Shown piece by piece: positions 16,838-27,118 of a stretch of 64,000 nucleotides of DNA. Both the position numbers and the translations under genes were made by a program. The notes below the pieces were generated by a model. That model searched no databases. It saw nothing but the letters and a program-made list of their open reading frames with translations, and was not told the DNA's origin. This DNA comes from Stappia sediminis (GTDB taxonomy: Bacteria > Pseudomonadota > Alphaproteobacteria > Rhizobiales > Stappiaceae): positions 310,001-374,000 of the forward strand of contig NZ_WUMV01000003.1 in assembly GCF_009826895.1 (NCBI RefSeq), in the 5' to 3' direction. Each line of letters opens with the position of its first letter. Positions within the stretch are counted from its first letter, which is position 1.

Positions 16838-17059
16838 ATGCGCGAGTTGACCGACAAGGCCGTCATCGCGTTCGAAAACCTCGTTACCGAATTCAACAAT
16901 GAAAGCTTCAAGAAGCCGGTCCACTTCCTCGCCGCAGCCGAGGAAAACCCGAATTTCAGAAAAAGCATGAACGCGCTAGGCTGTCTGGTCTGGCTGCAAG
17001 GGGTCGCACGGCAGTTCATCGAGCAGGGACGTTCACGAGATCGTCAGCACCGAAAGTAG
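16838..17059 (+). CDS. short unrecognised ORF between binding protein and permease
   Basis: A frame of 73 codons starts at ATG 16838; the frame is open further upstream, with a TTG at 16820. The product has a believable amphipathic composition (AVIAFENLVTEFNNES) but no family that I recognise, and no good ribosome-binding site precedes it. It sits in the 638-base gap that separates the binding-protein gene from its permeases, where most such operons have little. It could be a small real gene or the remnant of a longer one. From 17060 to 17356 I see only the permease ribosome-binding site. Confidence 0.3.
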   Translation: MRELTDKAVIAFENLVTEFNNESFKKPVHFLAAAEENPNFRKSMNALGCLVWLQGVARQFIEQGRSRDRQHRK

Positions 17060-17356
17060 CGCCAGCAATCGGTGCTTCGATATTCCGGCGCGCCATTGCG
17101 CCAGAAAATCGGTTTTGGTGTCGCTCACCCGGTCGGCAGCCCGCGTTCTGGCCAAGCACAACAGTACCGTAATCGCGTATGCGCCGGGCAAAGTGCCCAC
17201 GGAAAAGTTGGCAAAAGAAAGATAGGAACCTGATGGAAACCGGCTCATCACGGAAGCCGGACGAGGCGATGGAGATATGACGCCGGAGTGAGCAATGCCA
17301 TCGGCGCCGGCAAGTAGCCTTGCCGCTCTGGCGTGCGGGGGGAAAGGAGCCTGAAT

Positions 17357-18349
17357 ATGGCGGCACTTGTAGGAAGACTGGGCAACGGCGATCTGAAGGG
17401 CCTGATTGCCCGCAATGGGATTTTCATCGCGTTTGTCGTGTTCATGATCGCGTTCGGGATCGGCGTCGACAGGTTCCTGACCTTCCAGAACCTGGAAAAC
17501 GTCGTCAAGACCACCGCCATCATTGGCGTAATCGCCCTGGGTGTGACCGTGGTCGTCCTTTCCGGCAACCTCGATCTGTCCGTCGGCTCGATGCTGTCCT
17601 TCGGCACCGTCATGGTCGTCGACCTGCACGATAAGATCGGACCGGGCGCGGGAATTCTGGTGATGATGATCGCGGTACTGGCGCTTGGAGCGGTCAACGG
17701 ACTTCTTATCGGTTTCTTGCGGCTGAATTCGCTGATTGTAACCCTGGGAATGCTGTCGGCGATCCAGGGGCTTACGCTCATCTACTCCGGCGGCAAGAAC
17801 GTCGACATCGACCCATCGACCCAGGACACCACCTGGTTCCGGGTCTTCGGCCGAGGCGAGATAGCCGGCGTCGACATGCCGATCATCATCTTCTTTGCCC
17901 TTGCCGTCGTCATTGGAATGATCGTCGCATATACGCCCTACGGGCGGCGTGTCTATGCGGTCGGCGGCAATCCGACGGCCGCTGTGTTTTCGGGCATCCG
18001 GCGCAATCGGGTGGTGTTCTCAACCTACCTGGTCTCGGCCTTCTGCGTCGGCATCGCCTCGATCATCCTCGGCAGCCGGGTCATGGGCTCGCAGAACACG
18101 GTTGGCCAGGGTTACGAGCTTCTGGTGCTTGCCGGTGTAATCCTCGGCGGCACGTCTCTCCTCGGCGGATCGGGATCGATCCTGAAAACCGTGATCGGCG
18201 TGTTGATCCTGGGTTTCATTCAAAACGGGCTGTTGCTCCTGGGCTACCCGTTTTTCGCCCAGTGGATCGTCACCTGGGTCGTGATCATCCTGGCCGTGTG
18301 GCTCGACGTCGCCGCCAAGCGCGGTCGGCTCCTGTCGCCGATCGCCTGA
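17357..18349 (+). CDS. sugar ABC transporter permease (RbsC family)
   Basis: The 330-residue membrane protein is a BPD_transp_2 permease with about eight to ten hydrophobic segments. It shows the family stretch GNLDLSVGSMLSF and, near the end, GVILGGTSLLGGSGSILKT, the loop that docks on the ATPase. The ATG at 17357 follows AAAGGAG with normal spacing. The next permease gene begins 11 bases after its stop. Two different permeases in one operon imply a heterodimeric channel. Confidence 0.93.
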   Translation: MAALVGRLGNGDLKGLIARNGIFIAFVVFMIAFGIGVDRFLTFQNLENVVKTTAIIGVIALGVTVVVLSGNLDLSVGSMLSFGTVMVVDLHDKIGPGAGILVMMIAVLALGAVNGLLIGFLRLNSLIVTLGMLSAIQGLTLIYSGGKNVDIDPSTQDTTWFRVFGRGEIAGVDMPIIIFFALAVVIGMIVAYTPYGRRVYAVGGNPTAAVFSGIRRNRVVFSTYLVSAFCVGIASIILGSRVMGSQNTVGQGYELLVLAGVILGGTSLLGGSGSILKTVIGVLILGFIQNGLLLLGYPFFAQWIVTWVVIILAVWLDVAAKRGRLLSPIA

Positions 18350-18360
18350 GGGAGGAGAAA

Positions 18361-19367
18361 ATGGCAGATATTACTGCAACGCAAGACGGCAGCGGCGCAA
18401 ACAGGTTCCTGCACTGGATCATCCATCATCCAATCTGGGCGTTCGTCGTGATCGTGTTCATCTTCTTTTCCGTGATGAACGAGCATTTCTTCGCTCTTGG
18501 CAACTTCAAGAACATCCTGATCCAGGCCTCGACACTGGGGTTGATTGCTCTCGGCATGACGCTGGTGATGATAAACGGCAACATCGACCTTTCCGTCGGC
18601 GCCGTAGTTGCACTCGCTGCAAGTCTCACAGTCGACATCATGGGTTGGCCGATGTTCGAAGGGTGGGGCAATTGGCAGATTTTGCCGGGTGTTCTGGCCG
18701 GTCTGGCGGCCGGTGTCCTTCTGGGAGCCTTGAACGGCTTCATTGTCTGGAAGACCGGAGTGGATGCCTTCATCGTGACGTTGGGCGCGATGCTTGGCGT
18801 GCGCGGGTTGGTCTTCGTCTACACCGAAGAGCAGTCGTTTTTCGCTATGAACTTCGCCTATTCCGATTTTGGCGCCAGCTCGCTCGTTGGCTTGCCGACG
18901 CTCGCCCTGATCTTCCTGGTTTTTACGGCGCTGGTTCATATTCTTCTCAGCCGCACGGTGCATGGCTCGAACACCTATGCCGTGGGCGACAACCGCGAGG
19001 CGGCGGTGAACGCCGGAATTCGCGTCGGACCGCACATGATGATCAATTTCATGATCGTGGGATTCTTTGCGGCACTTGCGGGCATCACGCTGTCCACTCA
19101 AATGGGAGCCTCGACGCCGAACCTCGGCACCAATTTCGAGCTGTGGGTGATTACCGCGGTCGTGCTGGGAGGGACCAAGCTGACCGGTGGAGCCGGATCG
19201 ATCATCGGAACGTTCGGCGGGGTCCTTGCGATCCAGATACTCAGAAACGGCATGAACCTGATGCAGGTTCCGGCCTTCTGGGTGCTGGTTATCCTTGGCT
19301 CGATCCTGATCGGCGTGCTGTTCCTGGACAAGCAACTCAACCGGAAGGGCGCAGAGGAGTTGAGACT

Positions 19368-19371
<4 letters not shown>
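18361..19371 (+). CDS. sugar ABC transporter permease, second subunit (RbsC family)
   Basis: The 336-residue BPD_transp_2 permease is paralogous to the gene just upstream and shares GNIDLSVGAVVAL and VVLGGTKLTGGAGSIIGT. GGAGGAGAAA precedes the ATG. Its stop codon overlaps the start of the ATPase gene by 4 bases (ATGA), so the two are likely coupled. Together with the first permease it should form a heterodimeric channel for the sugar delivered by the binding protein at 15762. Confidence 0.93.
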
Positions 19372-20882
<1,511 letters not shown>

Positions 20883-21156
20883 TGCGCGTAGGCGGTATCG
20901 GCTCAGATCGGATGCACACTTGCATGGCAAGCGACCTCGCTACGGTTAAGTAAGAATGGATTGATGGAGCCTCCGGAAAATCCGGTTCTGTTCAGTCCCC
21001 ATCGTACAAAACGCGCTCAATGGTGAAACAGCCGTCTTGCCATTTTGCGACCAGGCAGAGACCGAGGACTTCTTGGTAATCCCGCGGGCTTCCACTGGCG
21101 ATATCGACGCAGGAACTCGTTGGTCTCCAGACGAGAGATATGTCCGAGCGTGCCAC

Positions 21157-22908
21157 TTACGGCAGCAATCCATGGCGCCGAAGGCCGCTCAGCAGGTGCT
21201 GATTTCTTTCATCGTCCGCATAGGGCTGCCAGTTGGCCTTTCTCGCCACAAAACCTGGCTCTAGGGCGTTGCAACGCTCGAGCGCAGCGCGCGCGTCCTC
21301 CGTCCGGTCGAGATGGCCCAGGCAAATTGCATAGCGAAACTGGGCCTCCGGCAGATCGGGGCGCAAAAGGACAGCCTTGCGCGCCCACTCGACAGCAATC
21401 TGGGGTTCGCCATGATTGGCGTAGGCGCGTGCAAGATAGGCCATGTAACGCCAGCGGACGGGGTCGCGTGGGTTCAGAGCGAGACCGCGTTCCATCTGCT
21501 GAATGCCCTCTGCGCCGCAACCGACCAGGTCGAGGCGATTGCCCACTGCCATGGCCGCATGGGCGAAATTGGGATTCAACTGCAGCGCTGTTTGCGCCTC
21601 GGCCAGCCCCAGGTCGGTTTCTTCGGTCCAGATGTGGACGGCACCCAAGCTCATATGAGCAAGGGCCGAGCTGTCATCCAGCGCAACAGCCTTGCGTGCC
21701 GCATCCAGTCCGCGTGCCAGGCTTGCTTGGCGGTCTTCCACGCAGTCGAACATGATGAGCCGCGCATGGCACCAGCCAAGCCTTGCCCAGGCATCGCAGT
21801 ACGTGGGATCCAGCTTTGTCGCCGCCTCGAACATGGCGATCGCTTCGACCGTACCTTCACAATTTTCATCGTAGAAGCTGTCCAGCCCCCTGAGGTAATA
21901 GTCCCAGGCGCTGAGATCATGGGTCGGCTTCGCCCTTAAGCGGCTGTGCTCGAAATGCTCCAGTTCCGGCATGATCACCGCTGCGATACGGTTGGTGATT
22001 TCGTCCTGAACCTCGAAGATATCTTCGAGCTGGCGGTCATAGTGCTCGGCCCAGACATGATGGCCGCTCTTGGCGTCGATGAGCTGGGCGGTGATGCGCA
22101 CCTGCGGACCGGCTTTGCGCACGCTGCCCTCCAGCAAGTAGCGCGCGCCCAGCTCCTGGGCGATCTTTTGCACCCGCACGTTCAGGCCCTTGTAGGAAAA
22201 GCTGGAGTTGCGGGCGATCACTGGAAACGAGCGCCAATGGGAAAGTGCGGTAATGATGTCTTCGGTTATGCCGTCGGAGAAGTATTCCTGCTCCGGATCG
22301 CCGGACATATTGGCGAAGGGCAGGACTGCGATCGCGGGCTTTGGCCATGGGCCCGAAGGCTCGGTTGTGGCCGACGCAGCGGCACTCCCAGGGGTCGCGA
22401 TGCGATAAACCTGGATCGGTTCGGCGACGTTCTTGAGGTCGCACTCGCCTAGATCCTCGAACGTCGCCTCAACCTTGCCCCGCATCTGACGATAAGCGTC
22501 GCCGGACATGCAAATGCCGCCAGGCTCGGCCAAGGCTTCCAGGCGTGCGGCGACGTTGACGCCTTCGCCATGGATGTCGCTGCCCTCGACGATCACGTCG
22601 CCCAAGTTGATCCCGATACGGAAACGTAGTCGCTTGATTTCCTCGGTCGTGATCTCTCGTTCAGCCACGCCATCCTGCCAGATCATGGCGCAGGCCACCG
22701 CATCCACTACACTGGCAAACTCCACCAGGAGCCCATCGCCCATGAGCTTGACGATGCGACCATGGTGCTTGTCAATCAAAGGCTCGAGGAAGTCGTGGCG
22801 CAGGTAGGTGAGGCGCTCAAGCGTGCCGGCCTCATCAGCGCCCATCAAGGCCGTGTACCCTACGACGTCGGCGGCCAGAATAGCGACAAGCCTGCGCTCC
22901 AAGTCCAT
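21157..22908 (-). CDS. class III adenylate/guanylate cyclase with TolB-like and TPR domains
   Basis: The 583-residue protein starts with a class III cyclase domain (about 5-175). The metal aspartates lie in AADVVGY (Asp14) and LMGDGLL (Asp58), so it should be active and make cAMP or cGMP. A middle segment beginning IAVLPFANMSGDPEQEY (about 195-330) is the TolB-like domain common in rhizobial cyclases, and TPR-like repeats fill the rest. I see no membrane segment, so it is probably cytosolic. The ATG at 22908 is preferred over a longer frame because MDLERRLVAILAADVVGY is the standard N-terminus. It is divergent from a paralogue at 23367. Confidence 0.9.
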   Translation of the reverse strand: MDLERRLVAILAADVVGYTALMGADEAGTLERLTYLRHDFLEPLIDKHHGRIVKLMGDGLLVEFASVVDAVACAMIWQDGVAEREITTEEIKRLRFRIGINLGDVIVEGSDIHGEGVNVAARLEALAEPGGICMSGDAYRQMRGKVEATFEDLGECDLKNVAEPIQVYRIATPGSAAASATTEPSGPWPKPAIAVLPFANMSGDPEQEYFSDGITEDIITALSHWRSFPVIARNSSFSYKGLNVRVQKIAQELGARYLLEGSVRKAGPQVRITAQLIDAKSGHHVWAEHYDRQLEDIFEVQDEITNRIAAVIMPELEHFEHSRLRAKPTHDLSAWDYYLRGLDSFYDENCEGTVEAIAMFEAATKLDPTYCDAWARLGWCHARLIMFDCVEDRQASLARGLDAARKAVALDDSSALAHMSLGAVHIWTEETDLGLAEAQTALQLNPNFAHAAMAVGNRLDLVGCGAEGIQQMERGLALNPRDPVRWRYMAYLARAYANHGEPQIAVEWARKAVLLRPDLPEAQFRYAICLGHLDRTEDARAALERCNALEPGFVARKANWQPYADDERNQHLLSGLRRHGLLP

Positions 22909-23366
22909 TCTCCTTCGCCCTCCAAGATTAACAACCACGGAGCGGATAATCCATGCTGCCATTGATTGATTTGAACTGCTTGGAGATGCACGAACGGAAG
23001 TTATGCCGACACTACCATGCAGCAATTACCGCAGAAGCAAATGTTTGCTCCAAGCCGGTGTTGGCACCGGCTCTCACACCTGGGTCTCTACACCTTCCGA
23101 GATCTTGAGGGCGTCCTCGCATTGCGCCAAGTGGCGTTCAAGGGCGGAATGCGGTCATTCGCTGCAGTGTGACCGAACGGCAGAAACGCGCCAGTCGTGG
23201 ACGTTTGCAGGGATAAATCGGGACCATCAGCCAAGGATCGACGGGGAGCATTGACGTGGGCGTCGGGCGATGTCTGATATAGCCATACGCGGGTATAACG
23301 GCGCTAATTCGTCAGTATAGATTGCTCGCCGATATGGGATTAGCGCACTGAGCGAGGAGTTCGCTC
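22909..23366. other. intergenic region between two divergent cyclase genes
   Basis: This 458-base gap must hold promoters for both cyclase genes. GAGGAG lies about 8 bases before the GTG start of the right-hand gene. I find no convincing open frame, tRNA or strong hairpin. Confidence 0.5.
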
Positions 23367-25241
23367 GTGGAACGACGTCTTGCTGCAATTCTGGCGACCG
23401 ATGTAGTTGGCTACTCGCGTCTCATGGGCGCGGACGAGACCGGCACCTTGGCGGCGCTCAAAGCTCAGCGCACTGAACTGATCGACCCGAAAGTTGCACA
23501 GTATAACGGGCGCATCATCAAGCTTATGGGCGACGGCGCTCTGATGGAATTTCCCAGCGTCGTAGATGCCGTGATCTTCGCCACGGAAATGCAGCTGGAG
23601 ATGCAACAGCGCAACGCTAGTCTCGCCGAGGATCGGCAGATTCATTATCGCATCGGCATAAACATCGGCGATGTCATCGTCGAGGACGATGATATTTTTG
23701 GCGATGGGGTCAACATTGCGGCAAGGCTCGAAGGCTTAGCTGAGCCTGGCGGTATCTGCATCGGACGAAATGTACGTAACCAGATTCGCGACAAGGTTGA
23801 TCTAAACCTCGAGGAACTTGGCGAGGTCGAGGTCAAGAATATCGCCCGTCCGATTCGTGCCTTTCGCGTTCTTCTGGATGAAAAGGCATCGGCACTGTCC
23901 ACGCCTGTCGTGGCAGTCCCTTCACTGCGGCCACGGAAAATGAAACCCAAAGTCTTAATGATTTTGGGCATGTTAATGGCACTGCTCGGCACTGTAGCTT
24001 GGTGGCACTTCGCGAACCCCTCCAGAACGGATAATGCCAATGGAGTGGTGCAACACTCGCCAACTGAAGCAACCTCAATCGCCGTGCTGGCGTTCAAGAA
24101 CCTGTCTGGTGAAGCCGATCAGGCTTATCTTTCCGATGCGATTGCCGAAGACATCACCACCGAGCTTTCCCGCTTTGGCAATCTGTTCGTGATCTCTCGT
24201 GAGTCTGCCTTCTCTTACAGGGACCAGACGAAAACGGCCAGGCAGATCGGGCAAGAACTCGGGGTTCGCTATCTCCTTGAAGGCAGCGTTCAGCTTAGCG
24301 GCAGCCACATGCGTGTGACGGTCCAGCTTATCGACACACGTGAACAAAACCACGTTTGGGCCGAGAAATACGACCGGGAGGTCACCGATATCCTGGTCGT
24401 GCAAGACGATATCGTTCGTTCGGTGGTTACGGCCCTTGGTGAGAAGATATGGCACGAGGCAGCGGAAAGCCTGCAAAGCAAGCCACTCGAGAGCTTCGAA
24501 GCCTACGACTTCAGCCTTCGCGGCTCCGAAGCACTCCACAAACTTACGAAAGACTCAAATCAGGAGGCGCGCCGCCTTTACAAGAAAGCGCTGGAACTCG
24601 ATCCCGGATTGCCGGACGCTCATCTGGGCCTCGCCTGGACCTACTATCTCGACTACGACGCTCAATGGTCCGATACGGGAACCGAGGCCCTCGATCAGGC
24701 CTACCGCTACGCGCAGATAGCCAATGATGAAGGGGCTCCAGGTTACGAGATCCATCGCCTCTTCGGACAAATCAGTGCGGCGCGCGGTGACCATGAGAAG
24801 GCCCTTCAACATATAGCTCGAGCCATAGAACTGAATCCCAACGACGGGGACTTGCTAGCCACCCGGGCAATGCTTCTGAGGGACGATGGCCAGCTTGAGG
24901 AGGCGCACAAGTGGATTGAGGATGCGATACGCCGCAATCCCCATCATCCGGACTGGTACGGCTCAGTCTTGTCGGCAATTCATTACATGGAAAAGGATTA
25001 CGAAGGGGCTGTGTCGATCCTGAACAGGGCGAAGTCGCTCGCCATCTGGGACCACCTGATTTTGGCTGCGAGCCATGCTCGGTTGGGTGAGGTCAAGAAA
25101 GCGCAGCAGCATGCAAGCGAGGTCCTGACGATCAATCCCGGTTTTTCCATTGCTCGGATCACCCCAAGAATTGAGTATCGCAGACATGAAGACAGGCAGC
25201 ATTATCTGGAGGGCCTGCGCAAAGCGGGTCTGCCAGAATAG
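23367..25241 (+). CDS. class III adenylate/guanylate cyclase with transmembrane segment, TolB-like and TPR domains
   Basis: The 624-residue paralogue of the divergent gene has its cyclase domain first, with metal aspartates in ATDVVGYSRLMGADE (Asp12) and LMGDGALMEF (Asp56). Unlike the neighbour it has a hydrophobic segment at about 192-212 (VLMILGMLMALLGTVAWW). The cyclase is therefore cytosolic and the TolB-like/TPR part (from about 230) may face the periplasm. The start is a GTG at 23367 preceded by GAGGAG. Signals sensed in the envelope could set cyclase output, but this is inferred from topology only. Confidence 0.9.
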   Translation: MERRLAAILATDVVGYSRLMGADETGTLAALKAQRTELIDPKVAQYNGRIIKLMGDGALMEFPSVVDAVIFATEMQLEMQQRNASLAEDRQIHYRIGINIGDVIVEDDDIFGDGVNIAARLEGLAEPGGICIGRNVRNQIRDKVDLNLEELGEVEVKNIARPIRAFRVLLDEKASALSTPVVAVPSLRPRKMKPKVLMILGMLMALLGTVAWWHFANPSRTDNANGVVQHSPTEATSIAVLAFKNLSGEADQAYLSDAIAEDITTELSRFGNLFVISRESAFSYRDQTKTARQIGQELGVRYLLEGSVQLSGSHMRVTVQLIDTREQNHVWAEKYDREVTDILVVQDDIVRSVVTALGEKIWHEAAESLQSKPLESFEAYDFSLRGSEALHKLTKDSNQEARRLYKKALELDPGLPDAHLGLAWTYYLDYDAQWSDTGTEALDQAYRYAQIANDEGAPGYEIHRLFGQISAARGDHEKALQHIARAIELNPNDGDLLATRAMLLRDDGQLEEAHKWIEDAIRRNPHHPDWYGSVLSAIHYMEKDYEGAVSILNRAKSLAIWDHLILAASHARLGEVKKAQQHASEVLTINPGFSIARITPRIEYRRHEDRQHYLEGLRKAGLPE

Positions 25242-25850
25242 ATCCAATTTCCGCTATGGGTCAGAAGCGGTTGTTCGAGGTTTTTGCAAAAAAGGCAGCT
25301 TTGGGCCGTATTCGGACATGGCTCCCGATCTGTTCAATAGTCGTTTCCTAATGCGAAGCCGGCATGGATAGCTCACGTGTCGGCGTCTGCTTGGATCCAA
25401 GAAACTGACATTCCGCTGCCCTGATTCACGTCCGGTCCTGATGGTGCACGGGACAATGCGTCCACCGCATTCTCGACTTTTTCTCAATCTCGGGCGGGTG
25501 GCTGTAGTCAACGACGAAAGACGCTTCGAAGCAATTGCTGCCGGTTTGAATTCGGAGAAACGCTAATCGCTTGGTCCCATTCGAATGCCGCGGCCAGGTT
25601 CAAGCCGGGTGGAATATCAACCAAGTGGCGTCCTGCTGCCGGCTCCAAACGGAGGGCGATCCTGCGTGCCGCCAACTTCTTTCCTTCGTGAAATCCGTCG
25701 TGTTGCGGCTTTGGCTTCGCGCCTGTGAAGCGAAATTCCAGCACATCAATGAGTCGCATCTGGTAGTCGCAAGTTGGACTCCGCCAGGACGCCATTTGGA
25801 CGCTGGAATCAAGATTCGCAGATCGAAAATTTTTAAATATTTGATTTTGT
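25242..25850. other. 609-base stretch with repeat-like sequence and weak ORF remnants
   Basis: No gene can be supported. Just after the cyclase stop lies CCGCTATGGGTCAGAAGCGG (25251-25270), whose ends CCGC and GCGG pair; similar short sequences recur in rhizobial intergenic regions. On the minus strand a 95-codon frame at 25508-25795 has a believable composition (for example LVDIPPGLNLAAAFEWDQ) but no recognised family, and may be a remnant. The stretch abuts the 3' end of tRNA-Arg, a common integration site, though no direct repeat of the tRNA end was found by eye. Confidence 0.4.
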
Positions 25851-25927
25851 TGGTGACCCCGGCAGGATTCGAACCTGCGACCCTCAGATTAGGAATCTGA
25901 TGCTCTATCCTGCTGAGCTACGGGGCC
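25851..25927 (-). tRNA. tRNA-Arg (anticodon CCU)
   Basis: Read on the minus strand, GGCCCCG pairs with CGGGGTC as acceptor stem. TCAGA and TCTGA flank the anticodon loop TTCCTAA, and GCAGG-TTCGAAT-CCTGC is the T arm. The anticodon is CCT, which reads AGG arginine codons. The CCA end is encoded (25851-25853). The length of 77 bases is normal. Confidence 0.96.
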
Positions 25928-26272
25928 GTTGAATGATCCTTAAATGCCCGATCGCTCGCCGGCTGTCCAGTATCGTATCGCGACTCGAGGCGGAAGCCCG
26001 TATCCTGCTTCATTGGGCGGCGGCACGCCTCGGCATCGGCGAATTTATTGGATGGTGAAGGAGCGTTCGTGCATTTTTCGCCCTGTTGAAAGCAGTGTTT
26101 GCGTATGTTGCCTCGCTGGCGCCACCATCGGTGACGATATGTGGCAGGGGAATCAGGCATCGCACGGATGGCCTGTCGCATCGCATTAGCACGTTCTAGT
26201 GGCTGGAAGCCGGAACCCGGCATCCGCCAGAGTTGCGAATTTGCTGTCGGTGGGGCCTGGCGCAGGGGTGGA
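25928..26272. other. intergenic region, nothing recognised
   Basis: These 345 bases between tRNA-Arg and the SNase-like gene hold no supported gene. The tRNA promoter should lie in the left part, because the tRNA is read towards lower coordinates. AGGGGTGGA immediately before 26273 is the likely ribosome-binding site of the next gene. Confidence 0.45.
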
Positions 26273-27118
26273 ATGATAGCGAAGAAGGCGGCGATACGGG
26301 GCAAGGCGCGGGGCCCCACTGGCGGGCCGGGGTTTTTGATAGGTGTTTTTGCAGGCGCGTTGCTTGCCTCTGGGGTCCAATGCGTGGCGGAAAGCGCCCT
26401 GGCGCTGCCGGATGCTTGCCTGAACCCGAATGAAAGCGGCCGTGAAATCGGTATGGCGTCCATGATTCCGGCTGGTGGGGTTCTGGCCGGCAACGGCGAT
26501 ACCTATCTCCAGACGGACGTCCTGGCTGGAAAGCGGCTTCTACGAGCGGATATTCCCCGGGGGAATGAATTCGCGCCCTATATGTTTTATTCAAAGGCGA
26601 AACATGAGGACCGGTGGGAGCGGAGGCTGGGAGATCTTGTGGCGCTTGAAAGCGGTGTATGGCTTGCGGCGGAGCTTGTTTCGTCCGGGCGGGCGCTTGT
26701 CGATCCGCAACATTCCACGGTGGACTGTCTGGAGCCGCTTTTGGCGCTGGAGGCGAAGGCTCGCGCGGCGCGTGAAGGGCTTTGGCAGAATTTTACCGTT
26801 CTTTCCGCTGGTGATCCGGAGGAGATTTCTCGCGTTGCGGGGCATTTCGCCGTGGTGGAGGGGCGCGTGCGGTCGGTTGGGCATACCCGAAGGACACACT
26901 ATTTGAATTTCGGCTATCGCTGGTCTCGTGACTTCACGGCGACCATTGATGTCGGACGTGAAACGGCGTTTGATGCCGCCGGCGTCGATATCTCCGCTCT
27001 GGAAGGACGGTGGGTGCGGCTGCGCGGTTTCGTCGCGCTCGATCGGGGGCCATTGCTTGTCCTCAGCCATCCGGCTCAATTGGAACAACTGACATCGGGA
27101 TCCGGCGTCGGCAAATGA
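26273..27118 (+). CDS. SNase-like (thermonuclease-fold) exported protein
   Basis: The 281-residue protein has a basic N-terminus and a hydrophobic segment (about 23-47, FLIGVFAGALLASGV), so it is exported or membrane-anchored. The middle part resembles thermonuclease-family proteins in its ending ALEAKARAAREGLW, but the catalytic Arg/Glu set cannot be confirmed by eye, and it may bind rather than cut nucleic acid. The C-terminal part (about 180-281) looks like an extra beta-rich domain. The frame is open upstream, but the ATG at 26273 with AGGGG close by gives a sensible signal sequence. It overlaps the M48 protease gene by 4 bases (ATGA). Confidence 0.7.
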   Translation: MIAKKAAIRGKARGPTGGPGFLIGVFAGALLASGVQCVAESALALPDACLNPNESGREIGMASMIPAGGVLAGNGDTYLQTDVLAGKRLLRADIPRGNEFAPYMFYSKAKHEDRWERRLGDLVALESGVWLAAELVSSGRALVDPQHSTVDCLEPLLALEAKARAAREGLWQNFTVLSAGDPEEISRVAGHFAVVEGRVRSVGHTRRTHYLNFGYRWSRDFTATIDVGRETAFDAAGVDISALEGRWVRLRGFVALDRGPLLVLSHPAQLEQLTSGSGVGK

